DNA of 64,000 bases, from NCBI GenBank assembly GCA_964017045.1, contig OZ024808.1, positions 11,128,284-11,192,283 of the forward strand, read 5' to 3'. The translations under genes and the position numbers were made by a program. How positions within the stretch are numbered: the first letter of the stretch is position 1; each line of letters starts with the position of its first letter. Source of the stretch: Omphiscola glabra. Taxonomy: Eukaryota; Mollusca; Gastropoda; Lymnaeidae. Below are positions 36,010 to 46,081 of this stretch, in pieces. The notes below the pieces were generated by a model, which made no database searches, was not told where the DNA came from, and was given only the letters and a program-made list of their open reading frames with translations.

Positions 36010-38015
36010 GGACACCATGTCAAACCGACGACACTACTAGTCTACTGACAACATATGATGACGTCATATCGGACATTCCAGGAAAGGACCGAGTTGAAGA
36101 ATTTAAAATCACATTGACTTCCAATTAACAAATATTTTTTAAAACAATTCACAGTTCCATTACAACTTAGAGAAAATGTTGACTAAGAAATAAGAAGTAT
36201 GTTAGAGTTAGGGATCATTGAGGAAAGTAGGTCACTTTATGCCGCCCCCATTGTATTGGTTTAATGAATTACGGTTCTATTCGCACCTGCGTTGACTATA
36301 GCAAACTTAATTCCGTTACAGAATTTGACGCCAGGGTCATACCTCACCCAGAGGATATTTTCTCGGCATGATATGGAACCACATGTTTATAGAAAATAGA
36401 TCTTACTAAAAAGGTTCTGGCAGATTCATATATCCGAAAATAGCAAGTTTTACAGCCTTTAGAGTACCATTGGACAATTTTCAATTTTGTTATTTACTAT
36501 TTGGTCTAAAAAAAAACAGTCCCTCTATCTTTACCAGAGTTATTAGAAACACTTTTGAAGGACATTGACAATGTGGTTTCCTATTTTGATGACAAATGCA
36601 TTCACACTCAAAATTGTGAGGATCATATAGAAACCTTACACAAGATTTTTATAAAACTAAGGGAAGCAGGATTTACGGCCAAACCTAACAAACTAGAACT
36701 TGGCTTCACTAGAGCTACATTTTTAGGGCAGGTGTAGGAAAGGGGCAGAAAGAACCTGATATTATATACTATTGAGAAAATCCTCCAATTGAGTACCCCT
36801 AGAACAAATAAGGACTTGAGGAGCTTGTTGGGCCTGGTTAATTATTATAACAATTGTATTCCCCGAATTCTCTGATATTGTATATACTGTGGAGGGTTCA
36901 GACCTTGGTAGTCGACCTGTTTCCTACATGGGTAGGTAGTCGACCTGTTTCCTACATGGGTAAGGGGGGGTCAAGGTAACGGACCAACGGTTAATGTCCA
37001 TTTAAACGGAAGGTGGCCTTTACAACAACTTTAGTGTCAGTCCGAAACTGCGGAAACTGACCAACGGTCAAGCGGATCAGATTGCCCGGGACAACCGTTA
37101 GGTGCTGGTTTGTGACCAATTACACGTTGGGAAAATTTAAGTGCCTGAGATTTAGGACTAAGATTAAATCCCTGGGAAGAAATCTGTAGGGAGGCGGGAC
37201 TTATAAAAGGGACATTTGAACGGGACTGGGCAGAACTCAGCCGGGGAGGCAAGTGGACAGACAGGAGACTCCGACGGACAGGAGTAGTGGACAGACGGGA
37301 GAACTCCTGACTGATAGAGTTAGAGAAGACAGGGACAGTCGGAGTTGAGTACGACAGAGAGTGAGAGAAAGTGAAGTCAAGTAGGAGACAAATAAAAGAG
37401 TCAAGACTATAACCATCTTGAGTTGTCGGATTTGTGCAGTACGAGAGACGGAGTGTACAAGGTTGCAAACTAAATAGAGAGAGGAGACGAGCAAGGTTCT
37501 CTACTAAATAGAATAGAGACGACATAAGGTTCTCTACAATACTTTAACAAACTTTAAACGAAAAGGGGCACCTTCAAAATTGATTGGACCCCTGAATGCA
37601 ATAGTGCCCTGAAAAGTATTCTGGCCAGTGAATCCATTTTTAAACTAACTTACAAAACCATTTCTCACCAAGCGGATGCTCAAATATTGACATTTCTTGT
37701 TGTTTGATGAAGAGGCTCAAAGGAAACTGGAGTATTTTTTTGAGTATAAAACTTTTACCGAGGGAGCATCGTTATTCTGTTATTGAGACAGAGTGCCTGG
37801 CTATTGTATGGTCTGTACAGCGGCTTTCTAAATTTTTAGAGGACAGGTCTTTGAACTTCTCTATGAATACCAGCTACTGAAATTCCTCCAAAGTGCCAAC
37901 TATGTTAACTGCCTTATATGTAGATGTGCCCTCATGCTGCTAGGGTATAGCTTCAATGTACAACATATCAAGGGTTTTGACAATTTTGCTGCAGACATAC
38001 TATTACGATTGGTTT
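36010..38015 (+). pseudogene. Ty3/gypsy retrotransposon pol remnant
   Basis: Reverse-transcriptase parts: MLELGIIEESRSLYAAPIVL near 36199, VDYSKLN near 36290, and SYFDDKCIHTQNCEDHIETL in the frame 36555-36737, the catalytic YxDD box as YFDD. Then come FLGQV and KDLRSLLGLVNYYNN. After the inserted LTR (36888-37538) the RNase H region follows: KIDWTPECNSALKSIL near 37578, then HIKGFDNFAADILLRL ending near 38015, where Asp-Asn-x-x-Ala-Asp is the usual end of gypsy RNase H. Several stops and frameshifts make it inactive. No protease, integrase or own LTRs were seen. Confidence 0.85.
36888..37538 (+). mobile_element. solo LTR inserted in the gypsy pol
   Basis: A 651-bp block starting TGTGGAGGG and ending CTCTACA (TG...CA), flanked by ATAC at 36884-36887 and 37539-37542, a 4-bp target duplication. 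Removing the block and one ATAC restores the pol reading frame across the junction, which fixes the boundaries. It has a TATA box (TTATAAAAGG, 37201-37210) and a 28-bp direct repeat containing GTAGTCGACCTGTTTCCTAC at about 36908 and 36936. No internal coding region is left, so it is a solo LTR. Confidence 0.85.
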
Positions 38016-39460
38016 TAAAAAATACCTCATGCTGTTATTTAATAGCATTATTATATTAATAATAAGCTTATACTTATATGTCATTGTTCTATTAATGATT
38101 TCTTAATGGTAATAAGATTATAAAATGATATTTTATTCTTTTGAATGCTTCTTTAAGAAGCTATTTTAATTATATTCCATAACGTTAAATGTATAATGAT
38201 TTGTTTGTCTCAGCATGTAATACTGAGAAGAGTTTTGTACAGGCACTAAACTTTTGTGCAAGAGATAGTTAAGCCAGATTAAATAGACACGAACAATCTG
38301 TGTCAATATAACAATATATATTTAGCTTTAATAATAATTTTACAATACACATAAGTTAACGTTTCGACACATGCCACGGTACAACAAGACATATAAATAA
38401 GTATAAAATAAATCTACATATATATATACAGAAATATCCTACATAAAAGAGAAAGAGAGATGAAAACCAGACAGAAACAAAGTAAAGAAAAATGGAAATA
38501 AAGCGACTTGAAGTAAAATGTAAAAACCAAATCAGGAAAAGGACATGGCAGTTACGTAAAATTTTGGATTTGGTTAACGTCTTCGGAGCTGGGAGGGGGG
38601 GGGGGTTTGGCTAATTCGTGTTTCTTATTTAACTGTATGGTCTTAAACCGGAATTCATCAATCTCGGTGTAGCAATATACGTCATAGCCCTTATTTAAAT
38701 ATCGATGAATTTAAATGTAGTAATATCCAATCCATTAAGATTCTGTGAAAAAATTTCCAGACAGGACGATATTTTTTAAAAAGCAAGATTTTAATGGAAA
38801 GGCTTTTTAGTTTTAACCTAATGGTTTTCATAGAGCTTAACTAAAACGGCACTTTTTGGAATGGGCCTCCGACGGGGTGGCTCTTATAGCTTTCATGAAA
38901 AGTGGTTAAAGCCATAACATGTTCCTGTGATTTTTTCGTATTGGCAAAAGGATAAAGTAGAGGAGTCCTTGTTCACAAGTTTTGGCGAGGGCATTATATA
39001 AAATCTAGAATATTCCAGAAAGTTACATATTTCTCCTCGGGGATATATAACGGGATCTAAACGCATATGGAAGTGTTACATTAGTTCGAAAGATTTGCAT
39101 ACCTTCTTGTGAATTTATGGCAGTATCGGTGAACTATCTTTTTATAAGTTTCTTATGAGTTTCTTAAGGTTCTAAAATATTCCAGAACGTTCGTTGTTTT
39201 CTACAACCTATTTAGGATTATATAACTGTCCTTTTTGTGTTTCTTATGTTTATATAACTTTTAATGAGTTTTCTCAAATGTTATGAAAAAAGAATTAAAG
39301 ATAATTTTGAAAAATTCTAGAAGGCTCCAAACTAATTTTCCCATACTGTAGCCGCCTACGTTTTATCTGAAATGAATTTGAAGGCTTACATTTAAATAAA
39401 GGCTTCCACGTGTATTGATGGATGTTGGCAAAAGTAATTGGGCTCCTATCTTAAGGACAA
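38016..39460. other. gene-free stretch
   Basis: No gene recognised. The 38985-39200 part (TCTAGAATATTCCAGAAAG repeated loosely as CTAAAATATTCCAGAACG about 180 bp later) has internal similarity and may be an old dispersed repeat. Confidence 0.4.
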
Positions 39461-39462
39461 CT

Positions 39463-40567
39463 TTAAGTGTTGCTCCGGCGAAAGGGATACAACAAGTCTT
39501 TCATAATTTGTTCTTGTTCTTTTTTCTCCAGTTTATCATTCTCTGCTTTTTTTATTGTTCCGAATTTTCTATCAATTTATCAAATTGTTCTTTGAAGAAT
39601 TGAAATTCTTTTGAATCATCGTCAAGCTTGTCCAGTTTCCTTTCGATCTCTTTTATTTTGTATGTCATTGCATCATAGGATACCACGCGGTTTTTCATAT
39701 CCCTGTTAAGTTGATCCATCAACAGACTCAGCTTTTCTTGAATCTCAGCACAACACAGGTGATCGTAATTCTTTAACTAAAGTTTCTCTAGTAATTTTTG
39801 CATTTTCAAAATGATGACTTGTGTATGGTTTGGGAATATCTCTACTGATAAGATCAAACATTTCTCTGACACTTTCTTTTTGCAACATTTCAAACATTTC
39901 TCCAAAGTTATAGAACAAGACACATCTATTGTTGCATTCGTTTAGTATTTGAACAAACGGGGATTCCCTTTCTTTACTTTTCTGTTCTTTCAGCCATTCT
40001 TGGAATGTAACTTTTTTGTTATACTTCATGTGAAAAGAGTCACCATGGGACATAACAATGACACCAAAATCTTTTAATATTTCTTCCAAAATACTGTTTT
40101 ATAGTATCAAAATCTAGCCTCTCAAGCTCTGTGAATCTGATACCGTACCTCATGACAAAAATGACGGCATTAAAACCTCCTGGACACAAACTCATTGCTT
40201 GACTAATTTCCCATAGTGTTTTTTCAGTTGTTTCTATTGTGTCCATAAAACTAGCAGTATCAACCACTTTGATCAGTGTGTTATCTCTTATGGAACATTC
40301 TAAAGAGCAAAAATTTGACTTTGAAACTGTACCATCAGACTCTTTAAATGCTTCACGCCCAAAATGGAATTTCCAGATAGCACTTTTACCATGTCCTCTT
40401 TTTCCAATCAAAAGAAGGTTTAGGAAAGGTTGTTCACGAGACTTTTGCTGTTTTTGTTGTTCTTTTTGTATAGAAGTTGAGAGCTCAAAAGAGCTTGAAT
40501 GATTTTTCGTAGTTTCCAGGTATTTCATCATTTTTTATTTTTTTTGGTGTTTCTTTTTTTTTACTTC
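39463..40567 (-). pseudogene. GIMAP B2: second, decayed GTPase domain of locus B
   Basis: Follows B1 in the same frame after one TAA (40535-40537). It opens with MMKYLETTKNHSSSFELS, which matches the C-terminal tail of GIMAP C, then goes directly into a new GTPase start (EQPFLNLLLIGKRGHGKS). Damage: two compensating one-base indels replace the residues after GKS (IWKFHF instead of TGNSILG-like); the switch II box is DTASF instead of DTPGL; a frameshift near 40083; a lost frame after TLVKELRSPVLC (39745); and another shift near 39545, with homology ending near 39463. The later frame still has SHGDSF and RCVLFYNFGE. Not expected to make a working GTPase. Confidence 0.8.
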
Positions 40568-40885
40568 ATCATTCTCCCTTTCTCTCATTTGTATCACTTT
40601 ATCATTCTCCCTTTCTCTCATTTGTCTCACTTTAATATTCTCCCTTTCTCTCATTTGTATCACTTTATCATTCTCCCTTTCTCTCATTTGTCTCACTTTA
40701 ATATTCTCCCTTTCTCTCATTTGTATCACTTTATCATTCTCCCATTCTCTCATTTGTCTCACTTTATAATTCTCCAATTCCTTCATTTGTATCACTTTAT
40801 CATTCTCCCATTCTCTCATTTGTCTCACTTTATAATTCTCCAATTCCTTCATTTGTATCACTTTATAATTCTCCCTTTCCCTCAT
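40568..40885 (-). repeat. 33-bp coding minisatellite in the GIMAP B1 tail
   Basis: About 9-10 tandem copies of a 33-bp unit, arranged as a 66-bp doublet. The - strand reads MRERENDKVIQ / MRERENIKVRQ (11 residues each, no stop in the array). The unit resembles one 11-residue segment of the coiled coil in GIMAP A (IREAENDKVKQ) and GIMAP C (IREMKKDKVKQ), so it looks like local amplification of that segment. The + strand is also open (HLSHFIILPFS-type), an effect of the repeat. Confidence 0.9.
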
Positions 40886-41634
40886 TTTTTTTCTAATAAA
40901 TGCTTCCATGCTCTCATAATTATCTCTCTATTAAACTGTAATTCTCTTAATGCTCTAACTAAAGTTTCCCTAGTAATTTTGGCTATTTCAAAATGATGAC
41001 TTGTGTAAGGTTTGGGAATATCCCTTCGGATAAAATCAAACATTTCTCTGACAATTTCTTTTTGCAACTCTTCAAACATTTCTCCAAAGTTATAGAACAA
41101 GACACATCTATTGTTGCATTCGTTTAGTATTTGAACAAACGGGGATTCCCTGTCTGTACTTTTCTGTTCATTGAGCCATTCTTCAAAGGTACGCTTATTA
41201 TTATACTTCATATAAAAAGAGTCACCATGGGACATAACAATTACACCAAAATCTCTTAGTATATTTTCCCAAAAAAATTGTTTTAAAGTATCAAAAACTT
41301 CCTTCTCCTCCTCTGAGAATCTGATGCCAAACCTCACGACAAAAATGACGGCATTAAAGCCTTCTGGATATAAGTGCATTGCTTGACCTAATTCTGAGAC
41401 TGTGGTTTCAAGTGGGTTTTTCGTGTCCATAAGACCAGGAGTATCAATCACTTTAATCAGTGTATTATCTCTCATTGAACATTCTAAAGTGCAAAAATTT
41501 GACTTTGAAACTGTAGCATCAGACTCTTGAAATGCTTCATGGTCCAAAATGGAATTTCCAGTAGCACTTTTACCATGTCCTTTTAGTCCAATCAAAAGAA
41601 GGTTTAGGAAAGGTTGTGCACGTGACATTTTCAA
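40882..41634 (-). CDS. GIMAP B1: AIG1-type GTPase, coiled coil cut off by frameshift
   Basis: A 250-residue open frame, closely related to GIMAP A and C. It has P-loop GLKGHGKS, switch II DTPG, the GIMAP box (FNAVIFVVRFGIRFSEEE), SHGDSF and RCVLFYNFGE, all intact. After TLVRALREL the sequence departs from the paralogs: about 80 residues of coiled coil are missing. The frame ends at a T8/A8 run (40885-40892), where a one-base shift would enter the 11-residue repeat. It could still encode a GTPase without a coiled coil, or be the first half of a dead two-domain gene. The A8 run could also be an assembly or read error. A TTTTAATTTTAG acceptor lies just upstream (near 41656), matching the spliced-5'-UTR layout of A and C. 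Confidence 0.75.
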   Translation of the reverse strand: MKMSRAQPFLNLLLIGLKGHGKSATGNSILDHEAFQESDATVSKSNFCTLECSMRDNTLIKVIDTPGLMDTKNPLETTVSELGQAMHLYPEGFNAVIFVVRFGIRFSEEEKEVFDTLKQFFWENILRDFGVIVMSHGDSFYMKYNNKRTFEEWLNEQKSTDRESPFVQILNECNNRCVLFYNFGEMFEELQKEIVREMFDFIRRDIPKPYTSHHFEIAKITRETLVRALRELQFNREIIMRAWKHLLEKK

Positions 41635-41659
41635 AGATTTCGAAGGGGCGAAAACCTAA

Positions 41660-42995
41660 AATTAAAATATTAATAATGGATAGTAAATGTCTTTGTATCA
41701 TTACGTAAGGAAATTAATCTGGAATTCAGTTTTACATTTATATTTCATGAAAGATCTGTAACTGTACAATGCTTTTGGAGACAAAATGAGAATGTTCGCT
41801 TTAAAATAATTAGATATAAAAATTGAAAAAATACATTTCGATTGTTAACTAACAATGTAAACTAAAGATTCAGAATATGTGTCTTTCAAATAATCAAGGT
41901 CAAATTAAAATTTTTTTAAGATACATTTTTCGACTCTCCTTCAATTTCAATAGTTTCTAAGCTGTAGGTCTAGTTTGATTTTTTTAAAACAACTAATAAT
42001 ATGCATTTTAATGTAATGAATTATGACGATTTATTAATTTATCATTAAAATACTTCGATTCAAAATTAAAATAAATATAGACACTAATGTTTTAGCATTT
42101 AAAAAGAATGCATGACGTGAGCGTAAATTATAAGCTATGTCATTAACTTTGGTCCTTAGAATGTTCTGCAGACTTAGTTTATGGAGGGTTGGAATTATAG
42201 TTTTGTTTGTAAAACAAATGTTACAGAATATTGACTAGCTCTCCTAACCCTCCTCTTTCTTGTTTCCCCTTCTCATCATCCTCTAGCTTTCTCTCCATTT
42301 TTACAAGACTTTAAGTTTATTAAATAAATTATTAGAAACAAATTTCATTAAAACTATTTAATTTGACTTATTATTTTATTACCAGTGCGTCTTATAGACA
42401 AAACTAAATAGTAAAATAGAGGTTTAATATTTCAATATAAATTGAAGTCGAATAATCGTTAGTCCTAAGCATATAATAGTATGAGCCAATGTCTGCAAAG
42501 TGAATACTTAAATAATGAAAATAAGATTAACATTGGTAACAAAATGGCCATTTTTTAAAAAAAGAAGCAAGTAGCTTCTTAAGAATGTTTCTCTTAAGTT
42601 TACGTTTCCCCTGCATGGTCACAAGTGGGTCTCGTTGATATTTCTTTCATTGCCCTACAGACGTTTCAAATAATATTTCAAGTCAAACTTGAAAAAAGAA
42701 TTTATATTTCTTTAAATATATAAATGTTTATTACATAAGGCAGGTCATTTCTACAGCAACATCTGATATCATTTATCCTTCTATAATTGGAAACAATCTT
42801 CATTTTGATGCATTGGATGGAAAATGCCAACACAATTTTCCTTGTCGAAACGCCCAGACACCCGCCCCCCCCCCCCACTGTTTCTTATATTATTAACTCA
42901 TAAGTGTACAATGACTACCTTGTGGGGAAATATTGTAAAATTATACAATACAGAAAATCACCAAAAGTCATCCAAGAAATACAATATTTACATAT
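41660..42995 (-). other. presumed intron of GIMAP B, no gene
   Basis: AT-rich, no coding signal; lies between the acceptor near 41656 and the 5' module at 43000-43165. C-run at about 42867-42877. Confidence 0.4.
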
Positions 42996-42999
42996 GTTT

Positions 43000-43165
43000 G
43001 ATGCTGAAATATTAAAATCGAAGTGAGTTTGTCGTTTCCTGAAAGGCTTACAGTTACTGCCAAAGTTGCAGTCGGTATGATAATGAGACATCCACTACGT
43101 TTAGTATTTATTCTTGCTGTGACAGGGATCATATTTAGTTAAAGGTTCTCAATTGTTTGATGGCG
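43000..43165 (-). promoter_or_regulatory. GIMAP B 5' module (inverted)
   Basis: On the - strand it reads AATTGAGAACCTTTA, then a TATA-like AATAAATACTA, then TTTCAGGAAACGACAAACTC. These blocks have the same order and spacing as upstream of GIMAP A and C. The GTAAGT donor seen in A and C is not present at the matching place (CTTCGATTTTAATA here), which would fit a decaying gene. Confidence 0.45.
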
Positions 43166-44115
43166 TGTTTCTTTTACTTGGTCCATGAGAATTGTTTGTA
43201 ATAGTTATGCGTATAAGTACCCACGATATTACACGTAGTTTATAATATGTAGTCTCTCTTGTTCCATATATTATGATAACATTTAAATATTGTTGATAGC
43301 CAAACTACAGTAATTAATTTAATGAAATTATGTCCCTTTACATACGGTAACTTTAACATTGAAAATAAAAGTTTTTGTTGTAGTTGAATTGAATTTTCTG
43401 TATAGTATTCTATCGTTTTACAGAATTTTGTTAAATTAACCATCTGAAACAAATCATAATTATTGTCCTTTTTTTTTCCTTTTACTTTAAAACTATTTGA
43501 AGATTATTTGTTTAAAATTTAAAATATTGATATTTGAATTTACATAAATAAACAAAAAACACCTTAAGACATTTTGAAATAATTGTATTATTTATAAAGA
43601 CAGTAAACTATACAACTTTAGGCCTTATTTAAAACTATTTTTAACGTAACTTTCATTGAAACATTCTACCCAACACCTTTTTTTTTTCTTTTTTTTTTTA
43701 AACAAAGTTAAAATAGACAATATTTTAAAATCTAACTAATGTGACCGTCATTGCCATTGCTTGGCGCATTTGAAGAAGAAAAAATTAGCCAATACGCGGA
43801 GTTTCATTGTAAGAAATTTATAGTAAATGCAAAATATAAAGTAAATTTAAAGAGGAATACAAGCTGTGAGATGTGTTTCATTTTATGTAAACAGGTATAT
43901 ATTCACCTCCGAAACCCACCCTCAAATAAAATAACGTTTTAAAATCTAGAAAATATAATTTAAATTTTACAATGAATATAATACTGAATTTAATTCACAT
44001 AATGATTTTTTTTTCATTTTTTTTTTTATGTTTATAATCGTATATCGCATTTTGTTAAACTATTTTTTAAAAATAAATATTACTTATCTGCTTTGTTAGT
44101 GTACCGAGATAGGAA
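43166..44115. other. gene-free AT-rich stretch
   Basis: Short low-complexity frames only (43240-43452 -, 43751-43942 +). No domain recognised. Confidence 0.4.
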
Positions 44116-44304
44116 AGACATCACATAATAATTGGACGTATTATTTTAAAAATAATCCTATAATTTTATAACAAAAATATGTAACCTGTTTTTACATTAT
44201 ATTAATTAGATAAATACTGTAATTTGAATAAAATAAAAAGTTAGATAATTAATTTTAAAAATATGTCAATTTATTTAGCTTCAACTTTTTTTAAATCAAA
44301 GTTT

Positions 44305-44493
44305 GTGATATAACGGAATATCAGATTTAAGCAAATGAGAACCTCTAAAACTAAATTTAAACATTGCTGTTGCAAATATAAGTAGAACATGAGTTGGAAG
44401 TGGTTATATAAACCAGACCGCTGGTGGCTTTCTGATAAGCTGTTAATCATTCAGTAAAAGACAATCTAGACTGTTGTTTAGGGGAGACTTCCT
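44305..44493 (+). promoter_or_regulatory. GIMAP C promoter and 5' non-coding exon
   Basis: GTTTGTGATATAACGGAATA, AATGAGAACCTC, then a TCAGTAAAAGACAATCTAGA block ending at a GTAAGT donor (44494). This matches 20320-20504. The presumed intron runs 44494-46057. Confidence 0.5.
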
Positions 44494-44969
44494 GTAAGTT
44501 TTAACAATACTTTTTTTTTTTAAGTTTCCCTAGACAACAAATATAAAAAATTTTCAACGTTTATAATATTTTCAAACAAATTTTTATTTATATTGTACGT
44601 ATAAAATTTATATAGATTTTATAAGTAAAATAGCGACGCTAAAAATGGAAAAGTTCGTTATCGTGGCTAAAGTATTGTAATTGTCTATTCAGGTTTTTCT
44701 TACGAAAGGCAAGTATGTAGGTACTCTCCTTTGCTTTACTTGTCTACTTAAACATAAAATATTAAATAAAAAAACTTTTACAAATATTTTAAGTAAAGCT
44801 CATTAATGTTTACAGAAATACTTTTTGGGGGAAAATAAATTTTTTATCTGTTATTAAAAAAAAATCAAAATTTAGGCTAATTTTAACTTGCAATGGTTAA
44901 TATTGCATTTTTTAATTTGAAGATTTAATGTGTTTTCGGCTACAAAAAAAAGGAGATCTATAAAGTTTT

Positions 44970-45060
44970 TTTTTACTGTGCTCTCTTTTTGTCGTACTTC
45001 TATTTGTCCGGTTCGCTGAAGAAGGCTTTAAGCCGAAACGTTCATATCTTATTAACATTA
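44970..45060 (+). repeat. possible Penelope-type or LINE end with compact hairpin
   Basis: CGCTGAAGAAGGCTTTAAGC followed by CGAAACGTTC. This hairpin-centred motif (GGCTT/AAGCC between CTGAAGA and GAAAC) is often seen in invertebrate retroelement ends. It has no counterpart at the matching place in the GIMAP A copy, so it may mark an insertion. Confidence 0.35.
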
Positions 45061-45109
45061 AATGTGTGAGTGTATGGGACTGTAGTCGATGCAAGTGCCC
45101 CATGCTATT

Positions 45110-45290
45110 ATCATCAAATGGAACCACAGTTGACCCACAAATGTTGACCTCCACATGTTGAGCCTCACATTTTGACCCACACACATTGATCTCCCAATGT
45201 TGACCTCAGTATGTTGACCCACACATGTTGACCCATACATGTTGACCAACAGATGATGACCACACATGTTGAACCACACATGAAGCCGTT
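45110..45290. repeat. short minisatellite (CACATGTTGACC type)
   Basis: About a dozen diverged units of CACACATGTTGACC with CAATGTTGACCTC variants. It is absent from the GIMAP A copy of the duplication. The - frames (Cys/Gly/Val-rich) are repeat effects. Confidence 0.75.
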
Positions 45291-46081
45291 TGATAAAATA
45301 TTTTAAAAAGTCAAAATCATGAAATTATTGATTATATGATGAAGTGTATGACCGTAAGTTACAGCTTCCAGAGAAAACTCATATTAACTTACAATTTAAG
45401 ATTTTGAACTAAAAAATAATATGAATATTTATAAGTTGAAATAATTCAAACATGACATAAAAATGTATACAAAATGTCCTCGGTATTGCAGAGGTGGTAA
45501 ACCTAGACCTCCTCTAAGGGTGCAACTCAACAAAGACTGTTATTGTTTTACGTCTAACTTCAATCGCACTTTATATATTTTATCAAAAACTAAAATATAA
45601 ACTAAATACCCCACAATTCATTTACACTTGGATTATATATGCTAACTGCATATATCTCAACGTAAGTAAGGATATTAGTCACCATACTTCGATTGATGAA
45701 AACCACTCATTGTGGCATAGATACTTTATAAGCTTCAACTCTAAAACTCGTGTATGTTATTCAGATGATTCGAATATAACATTTAAAACAAAAATTCAGA
45801 GTTAGTATTCATTTAAACAATAAGACAATTGACAACTCTTAATTTGTATTGTTAATAATAATTGCCACTTAAAATTAAATTAGACATTTTTGGCGGGTAA
45901 GTGGTGTTAAACAATTTATACAGAAAAACTATTTACAAAAGATATCAACCAAATAACAGACAATTTTTTAAAATCTGATTAATACCTTACTTAATAGTAG
46001 TAGTTTATTATGAAATGCGATAATACAATATATGACTTATATTCTCTGCTCTTAAAGGTGGACTTACATCACTATTTGAAG

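Noticed and set aside
37037..37525. 162-codon - frame (Ser/Leu/Pro-rich)
   Set aside because: Lies antisense inside the solo LTR; no domain.
40499..40996. 165-codon + strand frame rich in HFIILPFSHL
   Set aside because: Antisense shadow of the 33-bp repeat in the GIMAP B1 tail.
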